64,000 nucleotides of DNA from Nostoc sphaeroides (lineage in GTDB: Bacteria; Cyanobacteriota; Cyanobacteriia; Cyanobacteriales; Nostocaceae), in the NCBI RefSeq assembly GCF_003443655.1, contig NZ_CP031941.1, forward strand, positions 2,723,501-2,787,500, written 5' to 3'. The notes beneath the pieces are model-generated. The model was not told the DNA's origin, did not search any database, and was given only the letters and a program-made list of their open reading frames with translations. Positions 51,682 through 61,622 of the stretch are shown piece after piece; the first letter of the stretch is position 1, and each line of letters starts with the position of its first letter. The position numbers and the translations under genes are program-made.

Positions 51682-53301
51682 TTAAAGACGATTAGTCTCT
51701 TTTGTAACTAACTTCCAACCTTCAGCTTCGTCAACTAGCTGCATCGACTCTAATTCGAGATTGTTGAAAGCAGATGCCTGAAGGAGAAAGTAGGGTTGCC
51801 CGTTGTAGTGCCAATAATATTCGAGTTCGCCAACAGAAGCGGGAATGATGGTGCGATCGCTATAAAAATCCAATGAGGGACGATGATAGGGAAAAGATGT
51901 GTAAATCTTCCTCGTAGCTGGATTTGCCCGCACGATCATGGCGGCGACTGGTTTAACTGGATAAGCTTCAGATAATTCCCAAACCCAGTAGTTAGATTTC
52001 ATTAACAGTAACAGCGAAATATAACTTCCCCAAAACAAAATCTTCAGAAATTGCCCATCACCTCGTTCTGCCAAAATAGCTGCTAAAGTCATAGTTAAAG
52101 CTACTGCGGCAAAAATCAGTTGTAAGTCTGTTTTTGGTGTTGTACCCCAACTGAAATAAATACTACCAGCAGAAGCGACTACAGCAAGTATCGCCAAACC
52201 AGCAACCCAAGCACGGGGATAAGATGAGAGTAAAGGCGAATTTTCTGTATCTGATAATTGGATACCAAAAGCTAAAGCTAAACTAGGGTAAATCGGGAAT
52301 AAATACCAGGGAACTTTGGTAATCATCAAAGAAATTACCAGCAGATAAACACCACTCCACGCCATTACTAGTTTTGCCCAACTAAGGTTGCGATTTTCCC
52401 AGGTTAAGCGGATAGTTTGCGGTAAGAATAATAGCCAGGGCCATGTATATTTGAGAAGTTCAATAACATAGTACCAAGGTGGTTCAGGATTAGTTTCTAC
52501 AAATGAGCCAATTCGGCCTAGTGATGGGTTTACAAGCCCAATTTGGGCGAAAGTGTAACCATAGTGAATTAATTGCGCACTATACCAAGTAGCTACAGGC
52601 AGAATACCAATGAAGATTGCTATCCACAAATAGTAACAAGTGAGCAGTCGTGGCGTATCCCAAAATAGAAAGACGATCGCGATCGCACCTAGTAATACAC
52701 CTAATAATCCTTGAGTCAGGCAAATCAGCCCAAAACTAACACCAACACCAAGGCAATAACGTAAATCCCGGCGCGATCGCAACACGCACAACATCATCAC
52801 CATCAAAAAACTTACCATCGCCCCATCCAACATTGCCAACCGCCCATGACGCACCACAGGTAGCATTGTTAGATAAATTAAGGCGCTATAAATAGCCGCC
52901 CAACGTTGGCGAAATATCTCTCTAGCAATGCAATACAGCAAAGGTACAGATGTCGCTGTTAAAATTGCTCCAGGTAGGCGCGTTGTCAACTCATTTTCGC
53001 CTCCAAGAGAATAAGCCCAAGCAATTAGCAAATGCATCAAAGGCGGCTTGTTATGATATGGTTCACCTCCTAACGTTGGGTAAAGCCAACGCATTGAACC
53101 TGCTGGAGCGTGCCAAATTTCCCTAGCAACCTGTGCCACAGTCCCTTCATCCCAATCTCGCAACGGCAATCCTCCCAGATTGATGCTAAACAGTAACACT
53201 GCTGCCAACAGCAATACTATTAGCCATACCCAATCAATCCATTTGCCAACCGTGCGATGCTGTTTTTCTAGATGACTCCAAATAAAGCTTCCTTCTTGCA
53301 T
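51682..53301 (-). CDS. ArnT/PMT-like membrane glycosyltransferase
   Basis: A 539-residue integral membrane protein with about 11-12 hydrophobic helices. The first luminal loop has GGLPLRDWDEGTVAQVAREI, with the acidic pair (D-E) typical of GT-C enzymes of the PMT/ArnT group, followed by EPYHNKPPLMHLLIAWAYSL. These enzymes move sugars from polyprenyl-phosphate donors to lipid or protein acceptors at the outer face of the inner membrane. The C-terminal ~120 residues are soluble. Acceptor unknown. Confidence 0.88.
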   Translation of the reverse strand: MQEGSFIWSHLEKQHRTVGKWIDWVWLIVLLLAAVLLFSINLGGLPLRDWDEGTVAQVAREIWHAPAGSMRWLYPTLGGEPYHNKPPLMHLLIAWAYSLGGENELTTRLPGAILTATSVPLLYCIAREIFRQRWAAIYSALIYLTMLPVVRHGRLAMLDGAMVSFLMVMMLCVLRSRRDLRYCLGVGVSFGLICLTQGLLGVLLGAIAIVFLFWDTPRLLTCYYLWIAIFIGILPVATWYSAQLIHYGYTFAQIGLVNPSLGRIGSFVETNPEPPWYYVIELLKYTWPWLLFLPQTIRLTWENRNLSWAKLVMAWSGVYLLVISLMITKVPWYLFPIYPSLALAFGIQLSDTENSPLLSSYPRAWVAGLAILAVVASAGSIYFSWGTTPKTDLQLIFAAVALTMTLAAILAERGDGQFLKILFWGSYISLLLLMKSNYWVWELSEAYPVKPVAAMIVRANPATRKIYTSFPYHRPSLDFYSDRTIIPASVGELEYYWHYNGQPYFLLQASAFNNLELESMQLVDEAEGWKLVTKETNRL

Positions 53302-53719
53302 ATTCTATGTTAATCATTTTACTTTCTGGTTTGATTACATAGAGACATCTAGCGAATCTCCAATGTTGTCACCCAGTAACAACGTATGTTATTAACAATT
53401 GCTAGTTTCCAAGATTAACTCAACTTTCTCTAATTAGCCCTATTTTTTGAAAAATTTATATTGGTTATTTAAATAACATTTTAGCTAGTAAATGATAAAA
53501 ATAATACAAGTGTTAAATTATTTATTACCTGTTAGATAGTCCGTAAATCAACTTGCATTTTATTTGGATGTGATGCTTAGTTGAATTTTTATCTACTTAT
53601 TGATAAGCTAGCTAAATCAACAGATCAGGAATTAATTGCTACAGCATTTAAATAATGTACTAAACACTTCAAAGAATTAATTTTAGCCTTTTTGGTTTAA
53701 TGTGCGGAATGCAGGTTAA
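53302..53719. other. AT-rich intergenic region
   Basis: No gene or structured element recognised; it presumably includes the promoter of the minus-strand glycosyltransferase at 51682-53301. Confidence 0.45.
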
Positions 53720-53982
53720 AACCTCGTTTACAGCAAGAGGCTGGAAATGCAGATCAATTGGGCTGCTGCCGCGAGTAAGGTAGGCGGCAGCAGCCCAATG
53801 AGGGGCATTCCCCAATACGGTTCGGTTAAGCCAAAAGACGCGATAAATCGCCGTCTCTACAAAGGATTACTTATTGTAGAGACGGCGATTTATCGCGTCT
53901 TTGTGATTTAGAATTTTCATCAAAAAACCCTAACCGAACCGTATTGGGGGCATTCCCAGTCGGAGCAGGGGAACGAGAATCT
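53720..53982. repeat. Nested repeat: MITE inside a second repeat
   Basis: The outer element has AGCAAGAGGCTGGAAATGC at the left and CATTCCCAGTCGG...GGGAACGAG at the right, plus an internal 15-base hairpin (GGGCTGCTGCCGC / GGCGGCAGCAGCCC). A 138-bp MITE (53811-53948) with inverted ends CCCAATACGGTTCGGTTA / TAACCGAACCGTATTGGG sits inside it, flanked by the direct repeat GGCATTC (53804-53810, 53949-53955). Within that MITE is a further palindrome built on GACGCGATAAATCGCCGTC. Confidence 0.85.
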
Positions 53983-55347
53983 TTAAAAAATAAAAATAAC
54001 TCGGAGTTTTAATTGTTTATTGTCAAAATAAATGTCAATTTGTCTGATAAATTCTCGAAAGTAAAATCTTCGTTCTGTTTCCGACAAATCTAACCAAAAT
54101 TGTGGTATGGAAACAGCTTGAGCAACAGAACGCAAGTTAACTGGCGGAAGAGTTGCCAACTTTGCTTCGAGTGCAGAAATTTCTGTGCGAAGTTTGTAAG
54201 CCCTTAACTTTGCTGTTTCAACATCTAAAATTCCAGTTTCAATTAACGCGGGTAACTGAGCAAGTATTTCTTGCTGACGAGCGATCGCTTGTCCTAAACT
54301 ATTCTTGAGTGCATCCAATTGGGGAAAATTCATCCCCGCTACAGCTAAGGGTAAGTCACGGCAAACGGTTTCAATTGTATGTTCTAAAACCTCTTGGTAG
54401 GGAATAGCCTTACACTTGGGGCGTTGAGGACAGCTAGTAGAACGTAAATAAAGATACTCCTTATCTTGGTTGCGTTGGGTGACACGAGTAACTGTTAGAT
54501 GTGACTGACACTCAGCACAGACAACCAACCCAGCTAGAGAACGGGGTGCGCTAGCAGTTCGGGATGGTAAACGGCTGTTACGGCGTAAAATTCGGTCAAC
54601 TTGGGCTGCTTCTTCTTTAGAAATTATCGGAATATGGGTATTAGAGATAATTTCACCATTTTGGTAAGCTGTATTGCCGCGATAAACTGGATTAGTTAGC
54701 CAGCGTCTTCCTGTAGTTACAGAGATTTTTTTGCCGTATTTTTTCGCCAAGTGACGAACTGAACCCCGCAGGGAACCATAGAGTAAAAAGTGTTCAAAAA
54801 AATCTTTGACTACTGGTGAAGTACTGCGATCAATGGTATATTTTCCCTTACCTCTGCGATAGCCGTAGGGAACTTTGCCCGGTGGCGGTGCAACCTCAAG
54901 ACGATTCCGGGCGTGTCCTTGACGGATGCAACGACTCCGTTGCTGACGTTGGATTGTGTGTAGCAAATTCAGCAAGTCAGCGCCCAGAGGGTAATTTTCG
55001 GAAGTATAGGGCTGTTCTGTGGCAATTATTGCTACTCCCATTACTTCAAGTTGATGTAAGCGATCGCTAATTTCCTCTACAGTATCCCCTAATTCTTCTA
55101 ACCGACGAATTAACAGATAATCTGCTGGTTCAGTTTCGCAATCGGTAAATAATTGTTGTAATTGCGTTCGCGTAGCGTGTCCGTAGGACTCTCGCGTAGC
55201 GTGTGCGTAGGACTCTCGCGTAGCGTGTGCAGAAGACTCTGGCTTGCCCAAATCTTCATAAACCCGATCCACCTCCCATCCCCAATCACCTTGATCGGGA
55301 GAAGATTCTAGTAGAGGATTGGTGTAAGAATAGGCAATTATTTTCAT
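53983..55347 (-). CDS. Large serine recombinase relative with degenerate N-terminus
   Basis: The 454-residue protein has a resolvase-like N-terminal domain (LLIRRLEELGDTVEEISDRLHQLEVMGVAIIATEQPY), a recombinase domain (PPPGKVPYGYRRGKGKYTIDRSTSPVVKDFFEHFL), a zinc beta-ribbon (AGLVVCAECQSHLTVTR ... TSCPQRPKC) and a coiled-coil tail, as in XisF-type large serine recombinases. The usual N-terminal Y-x-R-x-S with the catalytic Ser is absent: the protein starts MKIIAYSYTNPLLESS. An in-frame repeat insertion adds SSAHATRESYAHATRESYGH near residue 40. It is probably inactive as a recombinase or has a different role. Confidence 0.8.
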   Translation of the reverse strand: MKIIAYSYTNPLLESSPDQGDWGWEVDRVYEDLGKPESSAHATRESYAHATRESYGHATRTQLQQLFTDCETEPADYLLIRRLEELGDTVEEISDRLHQLEVMGVAIIATEQPYTSENYPLGADLLNLLHTIQRQQRSRCIRQGHARNRLEVAPPPGKVPYGYRRGKGKYTIDRSTSPVVKDFFEHFLLYGSLRGSVRHLAKKYGKKISVTTGRRWLTNPVYRGNTAYQNGEIISNTHIPIISKEEAAQVDRILRRNSRLPSRTASAPRSLAGLVVCAECQSHLTVTRVTQRNQDKEYLYLRSTSCPQRPKCKAIPYQEVLEHTIETVCRDLPLAVAGMNFPQLDALKNSLGQAIARQQEILAQLPALIETGILDVETAKLRAYKLRTEISALEAKLATLPPVNLRSVAQAVSIPQFWLDLSETERRFYFREFIRQIDIYFDNKQLKLRVIFIF

Positions 55348-55558
55348 TAGTCATTGGGCATTTGTACTGAGCGAAGTCGTTGGCGCAGCCTCTCGTAAGA
55401 GAAGTATTGGGCATTGAGGATCTGACAATTCAGCGGTATCTGAAAAACCTCTCTTCTATTTCTCTCATCCTTTAAGGAGAGAGACTTTGAATTTTCCCCC
55501 TTAGAGTGTCGGGAAGGGGGTTAGGGGGTTAGGTTTTTGTGGATTGCCCTTCTCCTCC
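55348..55558. other. Spacer with short repeats
   Basis: Contains a GAAGTCGTTGGCGCAGCCTC-type dispersed repeat near 55,374 and a CCCCCTTA/GGGGGTTAGGGGGTTAGG tract near 55,497-55,531. No gene. Confidence 0.45.
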
Positions 55559-55918
55559 TCATTGCTGACTTAGCTCGACAATATTTCCATCAGGATCTTG
55601 AGTGAATAAGGCAGGGCGACCGGAAGCGCTGGGTTGAATAGGATAATTATGATTGAGCAACTCTTGTTTGGCAGCATCTAAGTTATCTACTGAGAAGGCG
55701 AAGTGGGGGTTGCGTCCCCATTTTTCGTTTGGGTTTTCGGTGGGGACAGTAGGTGCAACTATTAGGTGAATTTGATAGTTGCCGACTTGATACCATGCAC
55801 CAGCGTATTTCAGGGAACGATCTATTTTGGATAATCCTAATACTTTGCCATAAAAGTGTTCAGAGCGTTCTAAGTCAGTCACGAGAATTGCTGTATGGAG
55901 ACTTTGGGTAATCTGCAT
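55559..55918 (-). CDS. VOC-family (glyoxalase/dioxygenase-like) protein
   Basis: The 119-residue protein, QSLHTAILVTDLERSEHFYGKVLGLSKIDRSLKYAGAWYQVGNYQIHLIVAP... ending PALFTQDPDGNIVELSQ, is a single vicinal-oxygen-chelate unit with the metal ligands H (LHTAI), H (IHLIV) and E (NIVEL). Members include glyoxalase I, fosfomycin resistance and extradiol dioxygenases; the specific reaction is not evident. Confidence 0.88.
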   Translation of the reverse strand: MQITQSLHTAILVTDLERSEHFYGKVLGLSKIDRSLKYAGAWYQVGNYQIHLIVAPTVPTENPNEKWGRNPHFAFSVDNLDAAKQELLNHNYPIQPSASGRPALFTQDPDGNIVELSQQ

Positions 55919-55987
55919 TGTTGGTAAGTGCGATCGCGTTTATTTAAATAACTATGCAGGATATGCACAGGGCTATTTCGTTCTAAA

Positions 55988-56080
55988 CAGGACTTACGCA
56001 AAATAATGAAAAAACGAACCGTAAAGGACACAAAGGACACAAAGAAATAAGAGTTTCAGAGAGTTATTGCGTAAGTCCTG
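55988..56080. repeat. 93-bp MITE with CAGGACTTACGCA ends
   Basis: Perfect 13-base inverted ends CAGGACTTACGCA (55988-56000) and TGCGTAAGTCCTG (56068-56080) are flanked by the direct repeat CTAAA on both sides, a likely target duplication. The interior has the dispersed AAGGACACAAAGGACACAAAG tract. Confidence 0.88.
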
Positions 56081-56122
56081 CTAAACATAAACCGCCCAGA
56101 ACTAAAGTTCTTGGCTCATAGC

Positions 56123-56242
56123 TTAAGTTTTGCGGACTGCTGATAAATCAACATAGTACCGCTTTATATCTCCACCCTCTAGCGGTTCAACATTACAAAC
56201 TTGAAAAGCAGCTTTGAGAGTATTAGCACGCTGGTGATTCAT
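56123..56242 (-). pseudogene. Short frame, probable gene fragment
   Basis: ATG 56242 opens 39 codons, MNHQRANTLKAAFQVCNVEP then LEGGDIKRYYVDLSAVRKT. The frame also reads SGESRIYKVSQNP just upstream of the ATG before a stop, as if a longer protein had been cut at both ends. Protein-like composition but no recognised family. It may be the 5' stub of a lost gene. Confidence 0.45.
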
Positions 56243-56620
56243 TGGGTTTTGACTAACTTTATAGATCCGACTTTCTCCAGATTAAATTTTAGGCGATCGC
56301 TGTGCAATCTTTCATTTAATAAAAGTTTACTTTTAACTAACAAAGCTTTGTAATATCTTATACTTTAATAAAGTAGATTAGAATATAGCGCTTTTGGCTT
56401 ATATACATCTTACTCCCCAACCTTAGTAGAAAAAGTTCAATTGTCAATCCTCCAAAAGACAGAAATTTTTTCCACTATTCTGACTCCTGAATTCTTACGT
56501 TATTTCTAATTACTAAGTTGTTAATTTTCAGTGTAATGATTGCCTCATCTGGCGAAGACTTGAACTTTGCTATTACTATACCTGGTAAATTTATCTTCTT
56601 TAATTTAATACAAAAACTAC

Positions 56621-58525
56621 ATGGAACAAGTAATTACTGCAATGGCAGATGCTTTGTTTATAACCAGTAATTTAGGGAGAATAAAAAAAGTAAATCGTGC
56701 TGCTCAACAATTATTTGGTTTTAGTGAAGAAGAATTAATTAATAAACCAATATCACTGATAATTGATGATGAGCAAGTCTTAATAGAAGCCATTCAACAG
56801 CATTCTTTTTTTCAGAAAAATCTTCAGAATTTAGAGGTAGTTTGCCGAACCAAAACTAGAGAAAAGCGGTTGATTGCTTTTTCTTGTTCAGTAATTCCGA
56901 AAAAAATAAAAGGATTAGAAGAGATTGTCTACATTGGTCGGGATATTACTGCTCGGCAGCAACGGGAACAACGGACAAGTGCCCAATATGCTATCACTCG
57001 TATATTATCAGAATCCCAAACTGTAAAACAGGTAATTCCGCAAATTTTGCAGTCGATTTGTCAAAACTTGGGATGGGATTTAGGCGAACTTTGGACACCA
57101 AGTCAATATATTGGCACTTCCGTACAAGAACATAGCCTCAATGCAGTACTAAGGTGCGTGGAAATTTGGTCAAGTCGAGTAATTTCTGTGCGAGAGTTTA
57201 AAGCAATCACCTGGCAAACTACTTATACACCAGGTGTTGGCTTACCTGGTCGAATTTGGATCAGACGTTTGCCTTTGTGGATTCACGATATCACAGAAGA
57301 TGGAGATACTCGGCGATCGCAACCTGCTGCTGAGGCGGGATTGCACGCAGCTTTTGGCTTCCCCATCTTAGACGATAGTGAAATCTTAGGAGTGATGGTT
57401 TTCTTTAGCCGGGATGTACAACCAAAAGATAAAGACTTATTACAAATGGTGGCTTCTATTGGTAGCCAAATCGCCCAGTTTATCAAACGCAAACAAGCAG
57501 AAGATGCACTTGTAGAAAGTGAAGAACGATATCGAGATTTATTTGAAAATGCTAATGATTTGATTCAATGTGTCAATGCATCTGGTCATTTTTTGTATGT
57601 CAATCGTGCATGGCGAGAAGCTTTGGGATATAGCGAAGCAGAACTTGCGAATATGAATGTTTTTGATATTATACATCCAGAATTTAAACAAGACTGTTTG
57701 CAAAGATTTTATCAGGTGCTATCAGGAGAAAACATCGAGCAAGTAAAAGCCGCATTCGTTACTAAAGACGGTCAAACAATCTTTCTAGAAGGTAATATTA
57801 ACTGTAAATTTGTCGAAGGTTATCCAGTTGCGATTCGCGGCATTTTTCGCAATATCACCCAGCGATTAGCAACAGAAAAAGCGCTGCGCCATCAGCAGGA
57901 AGAAACCGAACGTTTATTGCTAAATAGTTTGCCAGCAGTCATCTCCAAACCCTTGAAAGAACCAGCTAACATTGTCGAAGACGTTGCTGATGTCACAGTT
58001 CTATTTGCAGATATTGTCGGCTTTACCGAAATTGCTGCTTCTATGAGTGCAATTCAACTGGTAAACTTACTCAACTCGATTTTCTCAACTTTCGATCGCC
58101 TCACCAAAGAACATGGTTTACAGAGAATTAAAACCATTGACGATGCTTATATAGTAGTTGGTGGTTTGCCCCCACGCCGCCGGGATCATGCTCAAGCGAT
58201 CGCTCTTATGGCACTCCAGATGCAAACTGCGATCGCTCTATTTAATACTGAGAATAACCAAAACTTTAGCATCCGTATCGGCATCCATAGCGGTTCAGTA
58301 TTTGCGAGATTAATTGACTTCAAAAAATTTACGTATAATCTCTGGGGAAACACAGTAAACATCGCTAGTTGCATGGAATCCCAAGGTATTGTTGGTAAAA
58401 TCCAAGTTACAGAAGATACTTATAAGTTTTTGTGTGATGAATTTCTATTTGAAAAGCGGGGCGAAATCGAAGTTCAAGGCAAAGGGAAAATAACCACCTA
58501 TTTGTTGATTGGGCGCAAGGGATGA
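56621..58525 (+). CDS. PAS-GAF-PAS class III nucleotide cyclase
   Basis: The 634-residue cytosolic protein has PAS1 (residues ~1-115), GAF (~120-290, with VGLPGRIWIRRLPLWIHDI), PAS2 (~295-425) and a class III cyclase domain (~445-625). The first metal Asp is in VLFADIVGFTEIA, and IKTIDDAYIVVGG carries the base-selecting Lys region. The motif LWGNTVNIASCMES keeps the Asn but has Cys where the transition-state Arg normally stands, and Asn where adenylate cyclases have the adenine-selecting Asp. Activity may therefore be low or altered. Sensory input is probably redox, small-molecule or light through PAS/GAF. Confidence 0.88.
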   Translation: MEQVITAMADALFITSNLGRIKKVNRAAQQLFGFSEEELINKPISLIIDDEQVLIEAIQQHSFFQKNLQNLEVVCRTKTREKRLIAFSCSVIPKKIKGLEEIVYIGRDITARQQREQRTSAQYAITRILSESQTVKQVIPQILQSICQNLGWDLGELWTPSQYIGTSVQEHSLNAVLRCVEIWSSRVISVREFKAITWQTTYTPGVGLPGRIWIRRLPLWIHDITEDGDTRRSQPAAEAGLHAAFGFPILDDSEILGVMVFFSRDVQPKDKDLLQMVASIGSQIAQFIKRKQAEDALVESEERYRDLFENANDLIQCVNASGHFLYVNRAWREALGYSEAELANMNVFDIIHPEFKQDCLQRFYQVLSGENIEQVKAAFVTKDGQTIFLEGNINCKFVEGYPVAIRGIFRNITQRLATEKALRHQQEETERLLLNSLPAVISKPLKEPANIVEDVADVTVLFADIVGFTEIAASMSAIQLVNLLNSIFSTFDRLTKEHGLQRIKTIDDAYIVVGGLPPRRRDHAQAIALMALQMQTAIALFNTENNQNFSIRIGIHSGSVFARLIDFKKFTYNLWGNTVNIASCMESQGIVGKIQVTEDTYKFLCDEFLFEKRGEIEVQGKGKITTYLLIGRKG

Positions 58526-59027
58526 AGGGCATAGGTTTACAAATGCATCGTGACGTGAATGAACGATTAATAGGTTGTTTTAGGCTTTCGTTAATTATCG
58601 TGCGATGCCTACGGTGGTCACTGAGCCTGTCGAAGTGCGGTAAACTACGTAAACAGACCATGCTGTAGGGGCACAGCAATGCTGTGCCCTTACGAAAGAT
58701 ATGGTTTTTAACCTTTATCCATATTTGGTATTTCTTGTCAATGCATAAGTACTAGGGCATTGGAAAGAGTTAAAAGGGAACAGGGAACAGGCAAGAGGGA
58801 ACAGGGAAATCCCCATAATTAAAATTAGGGGATTTGTACAAGGACGTATTTTTTCTTGCGCTGCGCGTCCCCTTAAAAAATGTTTTTATTTTTTTTCATA
58901 AATAAATTTAGGGGCTTTAGACCCAAAATTCGGGCAGGTTTTCAAAGCTGTTCCCTGTTCCCTCTTAAGAGTTCCCTGCCCGAAGGGCTTGGTAATTTTT
59001 TATTCTCCCCCCCTGCCTCCCCATTTC
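58526..59027. repeat. Repeat-bearing intergenic region
   Basis: A hairpin GTAGGGGCACAGCA/TGCTGTGCCCTTAC lies at 58665-58693, and tandem GGGAACAGG units lie near 58,777-58,807. An inverted phrase GGGAACAG/CTGTTCCC recurs near 58,949-58,971. No gene is supported. Confidence 0.6.
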
Positions 59028-60200
59028 CTACGTATTCGGAATCAACCGTCCACAGGGATAAGTCGCTGTTTGCTTTTGGGCACTTTCAGCCACTGCTGCG
59101 GGAATTTGATCCGATGACTGGGTTTTGGCTGCTAGATAGTCTTTTTGCAGTTTATCCAAAATAGCTTCTCGCCTGTCGTACACACGCTTCAGGGGACGAG
59201 GCTGGCACTTGTTCAAGACGTATGCTGTCACCAATGGTAGAGCGATCGTGCTATCGGTATAACAAACAATAGCGTTAGGTAACTCTTCCGGGTCAATCTT
59301 ACCCCAACTGACAGCTTCCGATGGGGTTGCTCCAGACAAACCGCCTGTATCTGGACGCGCATCGGTAAACTGCACAAAGTAATCGTGTCCTCGTTCTTCT
59401 AGTCCCAATACTTCGTGAAGTTGCGGTTGGGTTTGGAGCAAAAAGTTTTTGGGACTACCGCCACCAAGAATTACAGCCGCACTTTTACCTCCAGATTCAC
59501 GGGCATTATATGCGATCGCAGCCGTTTCATTTACGTCAATTGATGGATCTATTACCAACTGCGAACCTTCCAAAGCCAAAGCCGCCACGTTCATCCCAAT
59601 TGAGCTATCTCCTGGAGAAGACGTATATATAGGCACACCATACTCATAAGCTGTAGCAAGCAAGCAAGAATGTTGTACACCCAGTTGCTTTTCTACTTCT
59701 CGAACATACTTACCCAGTAAATAGTGAAACTCAGCAGTTCCCATCCGCTTCTGAAACGCTTCCCCTTGCAGAATCTTGCGGATGAATGCATCAGTTTCTA
59801 ACAGTACATCGTAACCAAAGATAATGTCATAAATGCGAATAGTGCCTTCCTGGCGCAGTTTCACATCATCCAAAAACGGATTACCAGCAAAAAGTTCAAA
59901 ACCCAAACCGTAGTGCATATCGTGGTAAAGATTTGCACCAGTGCTAATCATCCAGTCAATAAAGCCGTTGCGAATTAAGGGTGCAAGCGCTGAAACCCCG
60001 AATCCTGCTGGCGTCATCGCACCGGAAAGGCTAACTCCCACCGTGACACCTTCTGTTAGCACATCACGACTCAGTAGTTGGCAGATTTCCCGCAACCGCG
60101 CTGAGTTGTAAGCGGTAAAGTATTGATCGATCAAATCCACCACACTGATATCATTTGATATAAGTGTAGGTGCGATTTTTTGACCCAGCTGTTTAGACAT
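59028..60200 (-). CDS. Deoxyhypusine/homospermidine synthase-family protein
   Basis: The 390-residue protein belongs to the deoxyhypusine synthase fold used in bacteria for homospermidine synthesis. Its motifs are [71 protein letters not shown] (NAD binding and active-site Lys region) and [26 protein letters not shown]. Bacterial members make homospermidine or related polyamines from spermidine/putrescine rather than modifying eIF5A. The likely start is ATG 60200; an alternative in-frame start lies at 60218. Confidence 0.9.
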   Translation of the reverse strand: MSKQLGQKIAPTLISNDISVVDLIDQYFTAYNSARLREICQLLSRDVLTEGVTVGVSLSGAMTPAGFGVSALAPLIRNGFIDWMISTGANLYHDMHYGLGFELFAGNPFLDDVKLRQEGTIRIYDIIFGYDVLLETDAFIRKILQGEAFQKRMGTAEFHYLLGKYVREVEKQLGVQHSCLLATAYEYGVPIYTSSPGDSSIGMNVAALALEGSQLVIDPSIDVNETAAIAYNARESGGKSAAVILGGGSPKNFLLQTQPQLHEVLGLEERGHDYFVQFTDARPDTGGLSGATPSEAVSWGKIDPEELPNAIVCYTDSTIALPLVTAYVLNKCQPRPLKRVYDRREAILDKLQKDYLAAKTQSSDQIPAAVAESAQKQTATYPCGRLIPNT

Positions 60201-60617
60201 TTTGGCACTCCCGAACAATAAACACGCCGAATCTAATGGTATCTAGCTTTCAACCAAAGTGACAGCAATTTTACTAGCTCATCTCATCAAAAAACATTAC
60301 CACGGCTGAGATTAGAGACTTCCAGTAAAAAAATATCCTATCGTAGGAGCGCACAGATGTGCATACGTGTCAACTTAACGTAAAAGCCATGTCCCGCCTG
60401 GAACTTTAGTTCCAGGCGGGCGAGTCAAGCCGAAAGTTTTGCTATTTCTAGGCTTAAGTTGACACCAATGACATCTGTGCGCCTTTACTCAACGCCTACA
60501 ATTTAGACAATTTCACTGAAATGAGTTTGCGAAAATATTAAATTTAATGAAAGATTTAATAGATCGAGACAGGTGTACGCTACCTACATGGAAATGCGTC
60601 AACAGAGGACTCAACCA
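60201..60617. repeat. Intergenic region with nested repeat elements
   Basis: A MITE at 60367-60465 has ends GTGTCAACTTAA / TTAAGTTGACAC, and its centre is a hairpin CCCGCCTGGAACTTTAG/TTCCAGGCGGG. It is flanked by an outer inverted pair GCGCACAGATG (60349-60359) and CATCTGTGCGC (60471-60481), and on the left by GACTTCCAGTAAAAAAATAT, like the MITE end at 46001. Thus one element has inserted inside another. Confidence 0.75.
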
Positions 60618-61502
60618 ATGGGATATGTAATTGCTACTGCAAATATGAAAGGTGGCGTTGGTAAAACCACCCTCACCGTCAACTTAGCTACCTGTTTAGC
60701 TAAAAATCATGGTAAGCGGGTGCTTGTCCTTGATTTAGACAGCCAAATTAGCGCCACACTTAGTTTGATGTCGCCTTTAGATTTTGCCAAGCGTCGTAAA
60801 CAAAGTAAGACATTTAGGTATCTGATAGACCAAGTTATCAATCCCGAACCAGAAGCAAAATTGACAATTAAAGACATCATTCAATCCCCGGTTTGTAATC
60901 TTCCAGGATTGGATTTATTACCAGGAGATATCGACTTATATGATGAATTTGTTGTTTCAGAAATGCTGCATCAGCAAGCAACTGCTTTAGGTGAACAGGA
61001 CTTTGAAACAATTTGGAATCGCTTTGAAAGAGTCTTGATAAATAATATTTTAAAACCTGTGCGTCAAGAATATGATTTTATCCTCTTAGATTGTGCGCCT
61101 GGATATAATTTATTGACTCGTAGCGCTTTAGCTGCCAGTGATTTTTACATACTTCCTGCTAAACCAGAACCATTATCTGTAGTGGGTATTCAACTGCTAG
61201 AAAGACGCATTGCCCAATTAAAAGACAGTCACGGACATGAAACCCAAATAAATATAAAAATGCTGGGAATTGTATTCAGCATGTCTAGCGCTAACCTTCT
61301 CACTGGCAGATACTATAAACAAGTGATGCACCGCGTTGTTGAAGATTTCGGTGTAGAAAAAATTTGTAAGGTACAAATACCAGTTGATGTCAATGTTGCT
61401 AAGGCTGTCGATAGTTTTATGCCAGCTGTTTTAAATGCTCCCCAATCAGCTGGTTCAAAAGCGTTCTGTCAGTTAACTCAAGAGTTGTTGCAAAAGCTAT
61501 AG
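60618..61502 (+). CDS. ParA-family ATPase
   Basis: The 294-residue protein starts MGYVIATANMKGGVGKTTLT, with the deviant Walker A KGGVGKTT (K11, K16), Walker A' LDLDSQISATL, and Walker B FILLDCAPGYN. The family positions plasmids, chromosomes or large protein complexes. No ParB or centromere-like repeats are adjacent, so it is a stand-alone ParA, as is common in cyanobacteria. I chose ATG 60618 with AGAGGA upstream over the GTG at 60573. Confidence 0.9.
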   Translation: MGYVIATANMKGGVGKTTLTVNLATCLAKNHGKRVLVLDLDSQISATLSLMSPLDFAKRRKQSKTFRYLIDQVINPEPEAKLTIKDIIQSPVCNLPGLDLLPGDIDLYDEFVVSEMLHQQATALGEQDFETIWNRFERVLINNILKPVRQEYDFILLDCAPGYNLLTRSALAASDFYILPAKPEPLSVVGIQLLERRIAQLKDSHGHETQINIKMLGIVFSMSSANLLTGRYYKQVMHRVVEDFGVEKICKVQIPVDVNVAKAVDSFMPAVLNAPQSAGSKAFCQLTQELLQKL

Positions 61503-61529
61503 CTATAGCTCCAGAACTGCTGAGTTCAA

Positions 61530-61622
61530 TAGACATCTCCGAAAAATAATTGTTTTGACGTAGCAGTGCTACGTCTCTACAAGGGTTATGGGTAACGCAT
61601 ATTTAATTTCTGGAGATGTCTA
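61530..61622. repeat. 93-bp MITE with TAGACATCTCC ends
   Basis: TAGACATCTCC (61530-61540) and GGAGATGTCTA (61612-61622) are perfect inverted ends. The interior holds the dispersed hairpin GACGTAGCAGTGCTACGTC. It lies between parA and the next gene. Confidence 0.85.

Larger units (their letters stand above)
55919..56620. other. Intergenic region with a MITE and a gene fragment
   Basis: Besides the MITE (55988-56080) and the 39-codon frame (56123-56242) listed separately, the remaining ~400 bases upstream of the cyclase are AT-rich and contain no recognisable gene. Confidence 0.5.
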
